A stretch of 39,735 bases of DNA. Source: Kaistella palustris DSM 21579 (GTDB taxonomy: Bacteria > Bacteroidota > Bacteroidia > Flavobacteriales > Weeksellaceae). The notes beneath the pieces are model-generated. The model was not told the DNA's origin. It ran no database searches and was given only the letters and a program-made list of their open reading frames with translations. The stretch covers positions 1 through 39,735 of the forward strand of contig NZ_AULL01000003.1 of assembly GCF_000422265.1 (NCBI RefSeq), read 5' to 3'. A program made the translations under genes and the position numbers. Of this stretch, positions 1 to 6,630 are shown piece after piece. How positions within the stretch are numbered: the stretch's first letter is position 1; the number at the start of each line of letters is the position of its first letter.

Positions 1-747
1 CACGCTAATCTCCCTGCATTGGAAGCATTCTTTGCAGATGTTGAAAAAAGAAATCCCGACAGCATTTATTGTTTGGGAGATTTAGTAGGTTACAATATCT
101 GGCCAAATGAAGTGGTCAATGAAATCCGTAAAAGAAAAATACCAACTATTGCAGGTAACTACGATTTTGGCATTGGGAGAATGAGTAATGAATGCGGTTG
201 CGCCTACAAAACAGACGCTGAGAAGGACAACGGAAACATTTCCATTTCTTTTACTAATTCTTTGATGAAAGACGACGAACGTGCGTACCTACGTACACTT
301 CCAGCACATATAAAAGTAGAATTTCAATTGAATGAAGACAAACTAAACCTGCTTTTGGTACACGGGAGTCCGAGAAAAATAAATGAATATCTTTTCGAAG
401 ACCGTGAAGAAAAAAGTATGCTTCGCATTATGGAACAGGCCGATGCCGACATTATGTGTTTCGGACATACACACAAACCATATCACAGAGTTTTAAATTC
501 GGGTATTGATGGTCAAGATCATTTTCGTCACGCAGTAAATATTGGTTCGGTTGGGAAGCCGAAAGACAATGATATCAGAGGTGGTTATGTGATGTTGACA
601 GTTGATGAAAACAGTTCTGTCTTGAACAAAGAAAGCATCAGTGTAGAATTTATCCGTTTTGACTATGACTTTGAAAAGGCAGCAAAGGCAGTGGAAGACA
701 GCCCTCTTCCAAACGAGTATGCAGAAAATCTAAGACGTGGCTATTAA
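1..747 (+). CDS. Metallophosphoesterase, YfcE/MJ0936-like (5' end outside window)
   Basis: The gene is cut by the left window edge. The reading frame is open from base 1, where it encodes HANLPALEAF, the tail of the D-x-H first metal-binding motif (usually xDIHGNLxAL). Further calcineurin-like phosphoesterase motifs follow in order: GDLVGY, GNYD, VHGS, GHTHKPY and NIGSVGKP. The family is a binuclear-metal phosphodiesterase or phosphatase acting in the cytoplasm; the substrate cannot be read from sequence. The gene ends 18 bp before a gcvH-like gene that is itself 3 bp before acr3, so the three are probably co-transcribed and may belong to an arsenic resistance operon whose upstream part lies outside the window. 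A later TTG (base 19) is not a credible start because the conserved N-terminal motif would be lost. Confidence 0.85.
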   Translation, partial: HANLPALEAFFADVEKRNPDSIYCLGDLVGYNIWPNEVVNEIRKRKIPTIAGNYDFGIGRMSNECGCAYKTDAEKDNGNISISFTNSLMKDDERAYLRTLPAHIKVEFQLNEDKLNLLLVHGSPRKINEYLFEDREEKSMLRIMEQADADIMCFGHTHKPYHRVLNSGIDGQDHFRHAVNIGSVGKPKDNDIRGGYVMLTVDENSSVLNKESISVEFIRFDYDFEKAAKAVEDSPLPNEYAENLRRGY

Positions 748-765
748 TCTTCAAAAATCTAAAAA

Positions 766-1143
766 ATGGAACTTTTAAAAGATTTATATTATTCTAAAGA
801 ACATACTTGGGTTCGTATTGAGAACAAAATTGCAACTGTCGGTATTACAGCATTTGCTCAAAAGGAATTGGGAGAAATCGTATATGTTGACTTACCGAAT
901 GTTAATCATAACTTCAAACAAGACGAAGTATTTGGTTCTGTAGAAGCCATTAAAACTGTCAGCGACCTATTTATGCCTCTTTCAGGGAAAATAATTGAAA
1001 CCAATGAGCAACTTTTAAAAGAGCCAACGCTTGTAAATTCTAATCCCTTTGATAATGGCTGGATTGTGAAAATTGAAATTGAAGACCTAAGAGAAACTGA
1101 AAATTTATTAACAGCGGAACAATACGCTCAACTCAATAATTAG
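766..1143 (+). CDS. gcvH: Glycine cleavage H protein-like lipoyl carrier
   Basis: This 125-residue protein has the usual GcvH length and layout. It has an N-terminal YYSKEHTWVR motif, a central GSVEAIKTVSDL lipoylation motif with the acceptor lysine at about K63, and a C-terminal NSNPFDNGWIVKI motif. GcvH carries an aminomethyl group on lipoyl-lysine in the glycine cleavage system, but no gcvT or gcvP is near. The gene sits 18 bp after a metallophosphoesterase and 3 bp before an Acr3 arsenite pump. Reduced lipoyl dithiols are known high-affinity As(III) ligands, so a role in arsenite handling, sensing or protection is a reasonable inference. It could equally be a metabolic gcvH paralogue carried along. 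The fold and modification site are clear; the role is not. Confidence 0.88.
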   Translation: MELLKDLYYSKEHTWVRIENKIATVGITAFAQKELGEIVYVDLPNVNHNFKQDEVFGSVEAIKTVSDLFMPLSGKIIETNEQLLKEPTLVNSNPFDNGWIVKIEIEDLRETENLLTAEQYAQLNN

Positions 1144-1146
1144 ACG

Positions 1147-2187
1147 ATGCAACCAAAATTAAAATTCCTCGACCGCTTTCTTACCTTATGGATTTTTTTA
1201 GCAATGCTTTTCGGCGTTGGGTTGGGATATTTCTTTCCTGATATTTCTACTGTCACAAATTCTTTATCTGTCGGAACAACTAATATTCCTTTAGCAATAG
1301 GGTTGATTTTAATGATGTACCCTCCCTTGGCAAAAGTGGATTATTCTCTCTTACCAATGGCTTTCAAAGACAAAAAAGTAATGTCGTTATCATTACTACT
1401 AAATTGGATTATCAGCCCTATTTTAATGTTTGTATTAGCTATCATTTTTCTTCGGGATGAACCGGACTATATGATTGGTCTAATTTTGATCGGTCTAGCA
1501 AGATGTATTGCAATGGTAATTGTATGGAACGATTTAGCAAAAGGTAATCGGGAGTACGCAGCTATGCTAATCGCATTAAACAGTATTTTCCAATTGGTGT
1601 TTTATAGTTTTTATGTTTGGCTTTTCATAAATGTATTACCACAAAAACTAGGCTTAGGAAATTTTAACATTGCGGTACCAATGAAAGATGTTGCCGAGAG
1701 TGTATTCATTTATTTAGGAATTCCATTTATTGCAGGATTTTTGAGCCGTTACTTCTTGATTAAATTAAAAGGAAAAGACTGGTTCAATAGAAAATTCATT
1801 CCGGCTATTTCACCTATTACTTTGTATGCTTTGCTGTTTACAATAGTATTGATGTTTAGTTTGAAGGGAGACAAAATTTTAGAGCTACCAATGGACGTTG
1901 TTAAAGTTGCCATTCCATTAGTAATTTACTTTGTTCTTACATTCTTCATCAGCTTTTTCATTAGTAAGGCATTGAAAGTGCCTTACGATAAAAATGCGTC
2001 GATTGCTTTTACAGCAACAGGAAACAATTTTGAATTAGCTATTGCTGTTGCTATAGCGGTTTTTGGAATCCATTCTTCACAAGCATTTGTTGGGGTCATC
2101 GGCCCTCTTGTGGAAGTACCTGTTTTAATTTTATTGGTTAGGGTTAGTTTATGGCTGAAACAAAAATATTATAATAGCAATAATTAA
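1147..2187 (+). CDS. acr3: Acr3-type arsenite efflux transporter
   Basis: This 346-residue integral membrane protein has about ten hydrophobic segments, as expected of the Acr3 branch of the BASS superfamily. Two diagnostic motifs are present. One is [18 protein letters not shown], with the essential cysteine at C120. The other is [11 protein letters not shown], with the essential glutamate at E296. Their 176-residue spacing equals that of the residues described as essential in Alkaliphilus Acr3 (C129 and E305). The protein exports arsenite from the cytoplasm using the proton motive force. It starts 3 bp after the gcvH-like gene and is followed by a strong terminator, so it is the last gene of the operon. 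No arsR or arsC is visible; they may lie upstream of the window. Confidence 0.93.
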   Translation: MQPKLKFLDRFLTLWIFLAMLFGVGLGYFFPDISTVTNSLSVGTTNIPLAIGLILMMYPPLAKVDYSLLPMAFKDKKVMSLSLLLNWIISPILMFVLAIIFLRDEPDYMIGLILIGLARCIAMVIVWNDLAKGNREYAAMLIALNSIFQLVFYSFYVWLFINVLPQKLGLGNFNIAVPMKDVAESVFIYLGIPFIAGFLSRYFLIKLKGKDWFNRKFIPAISPITLYALLFTIVLMFSLKGDKILELPMDVVKVAIPLVIYFVLTFFISFFISKALKVPYDKNASIAFTATGNNFELAIAVAIAVFGIHSSQAFVGVIGPLVEVPVLILLVRVSLWLKQKYYNSNN

Positions 2188-2220
2188 TAGGTCTATAAAT
2201 GTAAGTCTTATTAGTAATAG

Positions 2221-2257
2221 AAAAAGAGGCTCATCACTTAGGTTGAGCCTCTTTTTC
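2221..2257 (+). terminator. Rho-independent terminator after acr3
   Basis: A perfect 13-bp inverted repeat (arms 2221-2233 and 2244-2256, core GAGGCTCA/TGAGCCTC) with A-rich and T-rich flanks follows acr3 by about 30 bp. The A/T flanks make it bidirectional, so it can also stop minus-strand transcripts leaving the dCas12f/guide region. Confidence 0.88.
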
Positions 2258-2375
2258 TAATTGAAAGTTATTACTTGAATTAAATATCCAATTGGAGCAG
2301 TTTGGGAAAAAATCAAAATCAGTATATTCTTCTATTCTCCGTCATCTATTTCGTTATTTTTAATCAATGTTTGAC

Positions 2376-2475
2376 GTAAAAAAGAAGCCCACGCCGTTGT
2401 ATATACTACTGGAGTATTTAGTGAGTGTTCAAGACCTCACCCTACGGGTTTACAAGCACCCTCATTAATTTTTTT
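2376..2475 (-). ncRNA. Candidate guide RNA of the dCas12f-sigma cassette
   Basis: Reading the minus strand from the dCas12f stop codon, a non-coding segment of about 100 nt can fold into several helices. GGGT (2461-2458), ACCC (2449-2446) and GGGT (2442-2439) can pair alternatively. GTGAG (2440-2436) pairs with CTCAC (2425-2421). ATACT (2417-2413) pairs with AGTAT (2407-2403). The folded part is followed by ACAAC (2400-2396), a GC-rich GGCGTGGGCTTC, and T6. This is the position where TnpB omega-RNAs and Cas12f-type guide RNAs are found: just 3' of the nuclease gene, scaffold first and guide last. If the scaffold ends at ACAAC, the guide would start at base 2395. The hairpins are seen directly; the guide-RNA function and the scaffold/guide border are inferences. 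Confidence 0.42.
2387..2393 (+). repeat. Possible left end of the dCas12f-sigma element (GCCCACG)
   Basis: GCCCACG at 2387-2393 is matched in inverted orientation by CGTGGGC at 4567-4573, so the pair brackets the two-gene cassette and its flanking structured DNA. Seven bases is short and could be chance. Such hairpin-rich ends would also fit a relic of an IS200/IS605-type ancestor. Confidence 0.25.
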
Positions 2476-3570
2476 CTATCCAATGATCAATTCAATTCCG
2501 GCTTTTTCAGCCTTGTATTTTATTTTGGTCTGCAATTCATAATAGCTCCAGTTGCGAAGTACAAATTCCTGTTCTTTTGCAATCCCAATTTTATCTTCCT
2601 GATTTTTAAGAACAAGTGTGCCCGCCTGTTGTTTGATACAGAAATCAATAAGCTTCCGGCTGTACAAATGAAGCCGATGACTTACATAACGGCTTTCCAA
2701 ATTCTCTGTTTTATACAATGCCTTTTGTTTGCGTTTGACTCCATTTCCTGATCGGGCATAGGCGATACCGTCTTGAATCCTTTTTTGACTTGCCTGAATT
2801 GCAAGCCTGCGATATAAAAATTCCTCTTTCGAGCCAATATTGATTCGAACATTGTTGGCTTTTGCCACTATTGGATGTTCTAAAGACAGGGAAGCCTCTG
2901 CAATGATTTCGGGTTTTAAAAGATGCTCTTCTTTTTCAAATTCGAATACGGCAAGCCAATAGATTTTCCCACCTTTCAGTTGAATTTGCGATGTGCAAAC
3001 CTTGATCTCTTTTCTTAATAGGCGTTCCATTATCAACCGCTTATCTGAGAAGTCTTTTCCTAAATACGTTTTAACAGGAATCGCAAACATATTGAAGCAA
3101 AATGCTTTCTTTTCGGCATCATATCTCATTTTAGTAGTGCATTTAACAGGAAGCGGAATTGGAATATCTTTCTTAAAGTTTCGCAATGATTTTGATCCCT
3201 GCCAGTAATAGGCTTTGTTTTTGGAAAAGGTTGATTGAATCGTATTGTTCAGACTTCCCAAAATGTCGGTGGGAATTTCTCCTTTGAAGCGATCAAAAAC
3301 CATACGTGCAGTTGTGTGTATTTTCGAACGGGTGAATATTCCCATTTCATCTTTGTTTACATCTGCTAGTTTGTATTGGATTTCTTCGGTGAGGTAAAAG
3401 AAATCCTTGATCATTTCCTGAACATACAAATGGGAAACGATAAAATTAGCCGCTCTGAAACAGCGGTTCTGATACCGGTAGAGTTTTTCCCACATCTCTT
3501 TTTGTTCATTTGCAGGAAGATCGATCAGCAGCTGAATTCTTCGGGTCAATGTCATCGTGGATTTTTCCAT
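2476..3570 (-). CDS. Nuclease-dead Cas12f/TnpB-like RNA-guided DNA-binding protein (dCas12f-like)
   Basis: This 364-residue protein follows the order of compact Cas12f (for example AsCas12f1, 422 residues, compared from memory). An N-terminal WED/REC-like half (about 1-210) is followed by RuvC-like segments. Matching landmarks include the HRLHLYSRKLIDF helix (298-310) and LRNWSYYELQTKIKYKAEKAG (338-358). All catalytic positions are lost. RuvC-I Asp aligns with S229 (SLSLEHPIVAK) and RuvC-II Glu aligns with K322 (GTLVLKNQ). The protein stops at ELIIG, before the CxxC zinc finger and the RuvC-III Asp. The DNA after the stop has no remnant of these in another frame, so this is a real shortening, not a recent frameshift. 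It should bind DNA through a guide RNA but not cut it. The gene lies 1 base after a sigma-factor gene (TGA-A-ATG), which suggests guided transcription activation. The alternative is a decaying IS1341-type tnpB. Confidence 0.82.
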   Translation of the reverse strand: MEKSTMTLTRRIQLLIDLPANEQKEMWEKLYRYQNRCFRAANFIVSHLYVQEMIKDFFYLTEEIQYKLADVNKDEMGIFTRSKIHTTARMVFDRFKGEIPTDILGSLNNTIQSTFSKNKAYYWQGSKSLRNFKKDIPIPLPVKCTTKMRYDAEKKAFCFNMFAIPVKTYLGKDFSDKRLIMERLLRKEIKVCTSQIQLKGGKIYWLAVFEFEKEEHLLKPEIIAEASLSLEHPIVAKANNVRINIGSKEEFLYRRLAIQASQKRIQDGIAYARSGNGVKRKQKALYKTENLESRYVSHRLHLYSRKLIDFCIKQQAGTLVLKNQEDKIGIAKEQEFVLRNWSYYELQTKIKYKAEKAGIELIIG

Positions 3571-3571
3571 T

Positions 3572-4387
3572 TCAAAGAGTTATTTCAGAAGTGTTTTGGT
3601 TTTGTAGATATTGATATGCATACAGAAATTCCCGATGTACTTCCTTTTCAGGTAATTTGAGTTCTCGGGCAATAACTGTAAATGAAGATTTCTGCTCAAA
3701 CCTTCTTTTCAAAATATCGAGTTGTTGACTACTCAGTTTTTCTGACTGTTCTTTATTATAGAGAGCTTTTTCCTGTGGCTGTTCAAAAGAACTTCTATTA
3801 AGAATTTTCCGAAGATCATTTATAGCTCTGCTTACCTCATTGCTGATGTCTTTCACACTACTTCCCATTGCTTCTGCGATTGGTTTGTGCTGAAAGCCAT
3901 ATTCCAGGCAAAGTTCAATTAGGTGTTTTCTTTTGGGTTCCAGAACGGGTAAAACTTTTTTGACTTCATCGAAATTTTTCTGATCCAATTCGTGACTAAG
4001 GAGATTCTCTTTATCAGTTAGGGGATCATAACCCACAAGATAATCCTGATAATTCTCAAAACTTTCAAGAGAGGCCATAAGACGGGTGAATTTATTCCTT
4101 GGCGCAGTGACATACGATATACAATCTCTTTTCATAACAAACCGTAAAAAGCCAGTAATATGATTAGGCGTTTCAATGGTGTCACGGTGTAGCCACAATT
4201 TAAGGAAGGTATCCTGAACAATAGTTTCCACTACAAAATCATCCTTAAGCACCTGCCATCCAACCCAGAAAAGAAGTCTTTTGTTGCGTAGATGAATATG
4301 TTCGAGAGCGGTCGGATTGCCTTTTTTCAGCAATTCGTACAACTGAAGATTGCTCAACTTTCTCGGCAAAGAGTCTGTTCTTTTCAT
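3572..4387 (-). CDS. ECF-type sigma factor paired with dCas12f, with extra C-terminal HTH-like region
   Basis: This 271-residue protein resembles sigma-70 family ECF factors. The sigma-2-like region is at about 12-100, with DDFVVETIVQDTFLKLW and a following helix ITGFLRFVMKRDCISYV. The sigma-4-like helix-turn-helix is at about 143-196 (LEPKRKHLIELCLEYGF, IAEAMGSSVKDISNEVSRAINDL split across 170-192). ECF factors usually end here, near 190 residues. This one continues for about 75 residues. The tail contains a second HTH-like stretch at 221-262 (LDILKRRFEQKSSFTVIAREL, then PEKEVHREFLYAYQYLQ). No anti-sigma gene is adjacent. The dCas12f-like gene starts one base after the stop, so the two are translationally coupled. 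The expected role is to bring RNA polymerase to sites chosen by the dCas12f guide RNA. Confidence 0.8.
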   Translation of the reverse strand: MKRTDSLPRKLSNLQLYELLKKGNPTALEHIHLRNKRLLFWVGWQVLKDDFVVETIVQDTFLKLWLHRDTIETPNHITGFLRFVMKRDCISYVTAPRNKFTRLMASLESFENYQDYLVGYDPLTDKENLLSHELDQKNFDEVKKVLPVLEPKRKHLIELCLEYGFQHKPIAEAMGSSVKDISNEVSRAINDLRKILNRSSFEQPQEKALYNKEQSEKLSSQQLDILKRRFEQKSSFTVIARELKLPEKEVHREFLYAYQYLQNQNTSEITL

Positions 4388-4703
4388 AAGCAGCGTATTT
4401 AGCTAAATTATTGATTGAAGAACTGCTTCGATTAATAAGATGAATTCCCTACATCATTGAGAATACTCACTCACTACATTTTGTCCAAGAGAAAGGCGTG
4501 GAACTCAACTTACAGCATTAGAGGCAATGGTATACCCGTGTACGTTAAGTGAGTGCACGCTGAAGTCGTGGGCAAATTTACTTATCTTCTAGTACACATA
4601 AAAATTACCAGTTTTCTAATGCGAGATTCTAATCAATTGCTTCAATATTTTAGTTGTATTGGAATAATTGCATTGTATTATTAGCAAATATAAAAAAAAC
4701 ACT
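4388..4703. other. Intergenic region between the sigma gene and the XRE gene
   Basis: No gene is seen here. It must hold the minus-strand promoter of the sigma-dCas12f operon, but I see no clean TAnnTTTG box. Near 4549-4575 a bulged hairpin (TGCACG with CGTGGGCA around CTGAAGT) lies beside GTGAGTG (4551-4557), and ACTCACTCACTA lies at 4467-4478. The CTCACT/GTGAG words recur in the candidate guide-RNA segment at 2421-2440. This suggests related ends or a second copy of a structured RNA. Base composition shifts to very AT-rich beyond about 4580. Confidence 0.5.
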
Positions 4704-4727
4704 ATTGTAATCCAAATGGATTACAAT
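4704..4727. promoter_or_regulatory. Palindromic operator upstream of the XRE regulator
   Basis: A perfect inverted repeat, ATTGTAATCC (4704-4713), AAAT, GGATTACAAT (4718-4727), ends 29 bp before the XRE start codon. Its size and position are those of an autoregulatory operator for a dimeric HTH repressor. A shorter GCAA-AA-TTGC repeat overlaps the leader at 4743-4752. Confidence 0.7.
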
Positions 4728-4756
4728 AAAATTATGATTTTTTGCAAAATTGCGTT

Positions 4757-5002
4757 ATGGCTGGACTCAACGAGGAAGATATATTGCTAAAAAATAAAAT
4801 TGCTGATAGAATTAAGTTTCTAAGAGTTAATACTGGTTTGTCACAATCTGAATTTGCCAAAAAGTTCGAAATTGATAGGCAAATATTAAATCGTTGGGAA
4901 AGTAAAAACAATAAAAGAGGATTGACTATTTATACAATATCAAAATTTTGTGATTTCGTTGGAATGTCTTTAAAGGATTTTTTTGATTTTGGCTCACAGT
5001 AG
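4757..5002 (+). CDS. Small XRE-family (Cro/C1-type HTH) transcriptional regulator
   Basis: This 81-residue protein is almost entirely one HTH_XRE domain. Helix 1 is KIADRIKFLRVNTGLSQSEFA, followed by the recognition region FEIDRQILNRWESKN and LTIYTISKFCDFVGMSLKDFF. I chose the ATG at 4757. A TTG at 4742 would add five residues, but it sits within a short inverted repeat and has no conserved sequence. The gene lies immediately downstream of a perfect palindrome and is the first gene of the AT-rich island. Such small controllers commonly set expression of restriction-modification and defence operons. It ends with its own terminator, so control of the cassette at 5527 onwards would act in trans. 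Its targets are inferred, not seen. Confidence 0.85.
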   Translation: MAGLNEEDILLKNKIADRIKFLRVNTGLSQSEFAKKFEIDRQILNRWESKNNKRGLTIYTISKFCDFVGMSLKDFFDFGSQ

Positions 5003-5047
5003 AATTGAAAAATCACTATTGAAAATTTTAAACTCATAAATGAATAG

Positions 5048-5074
5048 AATACCGACGAAAATCGGTATTTTTTT
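5048..5074 (+). terminator. Terminator after the XRE gene
   Basis: The 8-bp stem AATACCGA (5048-5055) and TCGGTATT (5062-5069), with a 6-base loop and a T-run, lies 45 bp after the XRE stop codon. Confidence 0.82.
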
Positions 5075-5526
5075 ATTTGATAAATTTTGTACTAAGTTCT
5101 TTCTTTATTCAGATTATCATATTGTCCTTTATAACCATACGACGAATTGAAAAAAGAAGAGGTTGTTGAAACCAAAATGATTATTTAGAAATTGAAATAT
5201 GAATTGTATTTTACAGTCATTGAAGAATGAAGTAGTTATACTTAAAATTGATAAATCAAGATGAATAATATGAAGTAAAAATTTTCGCTCAACTATTTGT
5301 GAAATTTTAGATGTCTTGCTACTGTCTCCAATAATGATAAAATAGAACATTTTGGTGTTATTTGTTTTTCTAAAATAGCTGGATATCGGCAGTTTGATAA
5401 TTGTTTAAACATTAACAAATACTATTTATTTAATAATCAGTTATATAGAATCGGCGAATATTGATAATGAGCTTATTTTATATCATCTAAAAACATTACT
5501 TTTATCCTCTTAAAATAATATATTAG
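5075..5526. other. AT-rich non-coding stretch upstream of the four-gene cassette
   Basis: About 450 bp without a convincing gene. A 73-codon minus-strand frame (5129-5350) is low-complexity and lacks recognisable features. The region must contain the promoter for the 5527 operon. No consensus TAnnTTTG box stands out. A GTTTAAAC palindrome is present near 5403. It may be a degraded gene or a spacer. Confidence 0.5.
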
Positions 5527-6624
5527 TTGGAGTCGATAATTTACATTAAAAGTTTGCATAGGCCATATAATCAGAATTTAAATTCTGTGAAATGGGTTTG
5601 TAGCTTCATAAAAGACAAAAACAGTAGTAATGAAGTAGCTAAGTCTGATTTCTACTTCGAATTTTATGTATACCTTATTAAAAAGTTATACAATTTATAC
5701 AAAAACAATCCAACTGAATCTTTAACACACGGGATTCCATCGTATGAATCAATAAAAAAGTCATATGATAGTATTATTGGTATTACAAAAGAAAAAAAGA
5801 AGAAAATCATAAATGAATCTCTAGCAAAAAGAATAACTGATGTTGATAGATCTATCTTTAGTACATACAAAGCGACTTCTTACTTTATTAATTTGGCAAA
5901 AGATAAATTAGACTTTGTAGATCATAATAATCAGCTGAAAAGCACGGGCGAGATATTAGTAAACCTCCGAAGTGGCTCATTCAAACTTAGCACCAAAGAG
6001 AAAGAGATTTTATTTAGCTCAATTATTAAAAGAGATTTCCATTTTTTCATTTCTTTAGCTTTATTGCAAAAAATTCAAAAAAAAATAAAAAATTTAAGTA
6101 TAGAGGAAATACATTTTGAATTTCTTATTGATAAATTTGGTATCAAGCATTTTCGATATACTGAAGCTAGTAATGAGAAAAACTTTAGTAAAGTAAGAGA
6201 ACATTGGATAAATGATTTGGCCTTTTTGGATAAAAATTTCAATATAAAAAAGTCATACTTAGAAATCATAATTGGTGATGGGTTTGAAGAATTATATAAA
6301 AAAATAAAAAAACAAGTTGATGAATATTACAAAGAGAAAGTTATTTCTAAAAGTAAAATTCAGAAAAAAGTTGATTTATTTTTACTGATCTATCAAACTG
6401 CCCCTAAAAATGAACTAGGCTTTTTATCATTGCAAGAAATAGCAGAAAAAATGAATCTTGGAAAGAAATCTTTTCAAACTTTTATTTCGGAGTTTTATGA
6501 GTTAGAAAGAAACAAGTATAATATATTCTTTAATAATGTTGTTCAGGCAATTTCGGGTAAAAATCAGTACTTTATTAGAAATAGACCAGTCGTAAATATT
6601 AGAATTAAAGAGCTTAATAAATAA
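5527..6624 (+). CDS. Uncharacterised basic protein, first gene of the ATPase-nuclease-methylase cassette
   Basis: I do not recognise this 365-residue protein. It is lysine-rich and isoleucine/phenylalanine-rich, with no signal peptide or membrane segment. The last 100 residues (SKIQKKVDLFLLIY, FLSLQEIAEKMNLGKKSFQTF) look like a winged-helix or HTH module, so DNA binding is plausible. The start is uncertain. The frame is closed by TAG just before a TTG at 5527, and there is no in-frame ATG in the N-terminal part, so TTG is the likely initiator. It ends 6 bp before the ATPase gene, and the four genes run in one direction with small gaps or overlaps, so they form an operon. The very low GC matches the rest of the island and suggests horizontal acquisition. 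Confidence 0.6.
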   Translation: MESIIYIKSLHRPYNQNLNSVKWVCSFIKDKNSSNEVAKSDFYFEFYVYLIKKLYNLYKNNPTESLTHGIPSYESIKKSYDSIIGITKEKKKKIINESLAKRITDVDRSIFSTYKATSYFINLAKDKLDFVDHNNQLKSTGEILVNLRSGSFKLSTKEKEILFSSIIKRDFHFFISLALLQKIQKKIKNLSIEEIHFEFLIDKFGIKHFRYTEASNEKNFSKVREHWINDLAFLDKNFNIKKSYLEIIIGDGFEELYKKIKKQVDEYYKEKVISKSKIQKKVDLFLLIYQTAPKNELGFLSLQEIAEKMNLGKKSFQTFISEFYELERNKYNIFFNNVVQAISGKNQYFIRNRPVVNIRIKELNK

Positions 6625-6630
6625 AAAAAT

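Noticed and set aside
2425..3660. Plus-strand open frames overlapping the Cas12f-like gene
   Set aside because: They are antisense shadows of the minus-strand gene, lack recognisable motifs and have no suitable upstream signals.
4495..4501. GGCGTGG as a target of the proposed guide GGCGTGGGCTTC
   Set aside because: Only seven bases match, the preceding base is A rather than G, and such a match is expected by chance.
2376..4600. CRISPR array beside the Cas12f-like gene
   Set aside because: No regularly spaced repeats are present in either flank; a single-guide omega-RNA-like arrangement fits better.
2376..4600. An ordinary active IS605 element
   Set aside because: There is no tnpA Y1 transposase, the TnpB/Cas12f active site is lost, and the upstream gene is a sigma factor.
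4742..4756. TTG at 4742 as start of the XRE gene
   Set aside because: The ATG at 4757 gives a normal XRE protein, and the extra five residues fall in an inverted repeat.
5129..5350. Minus-strand 73-codon frame as a gene
   Set aside because: Low-complexity AT-rich frame with no motif, no partner and no signal.
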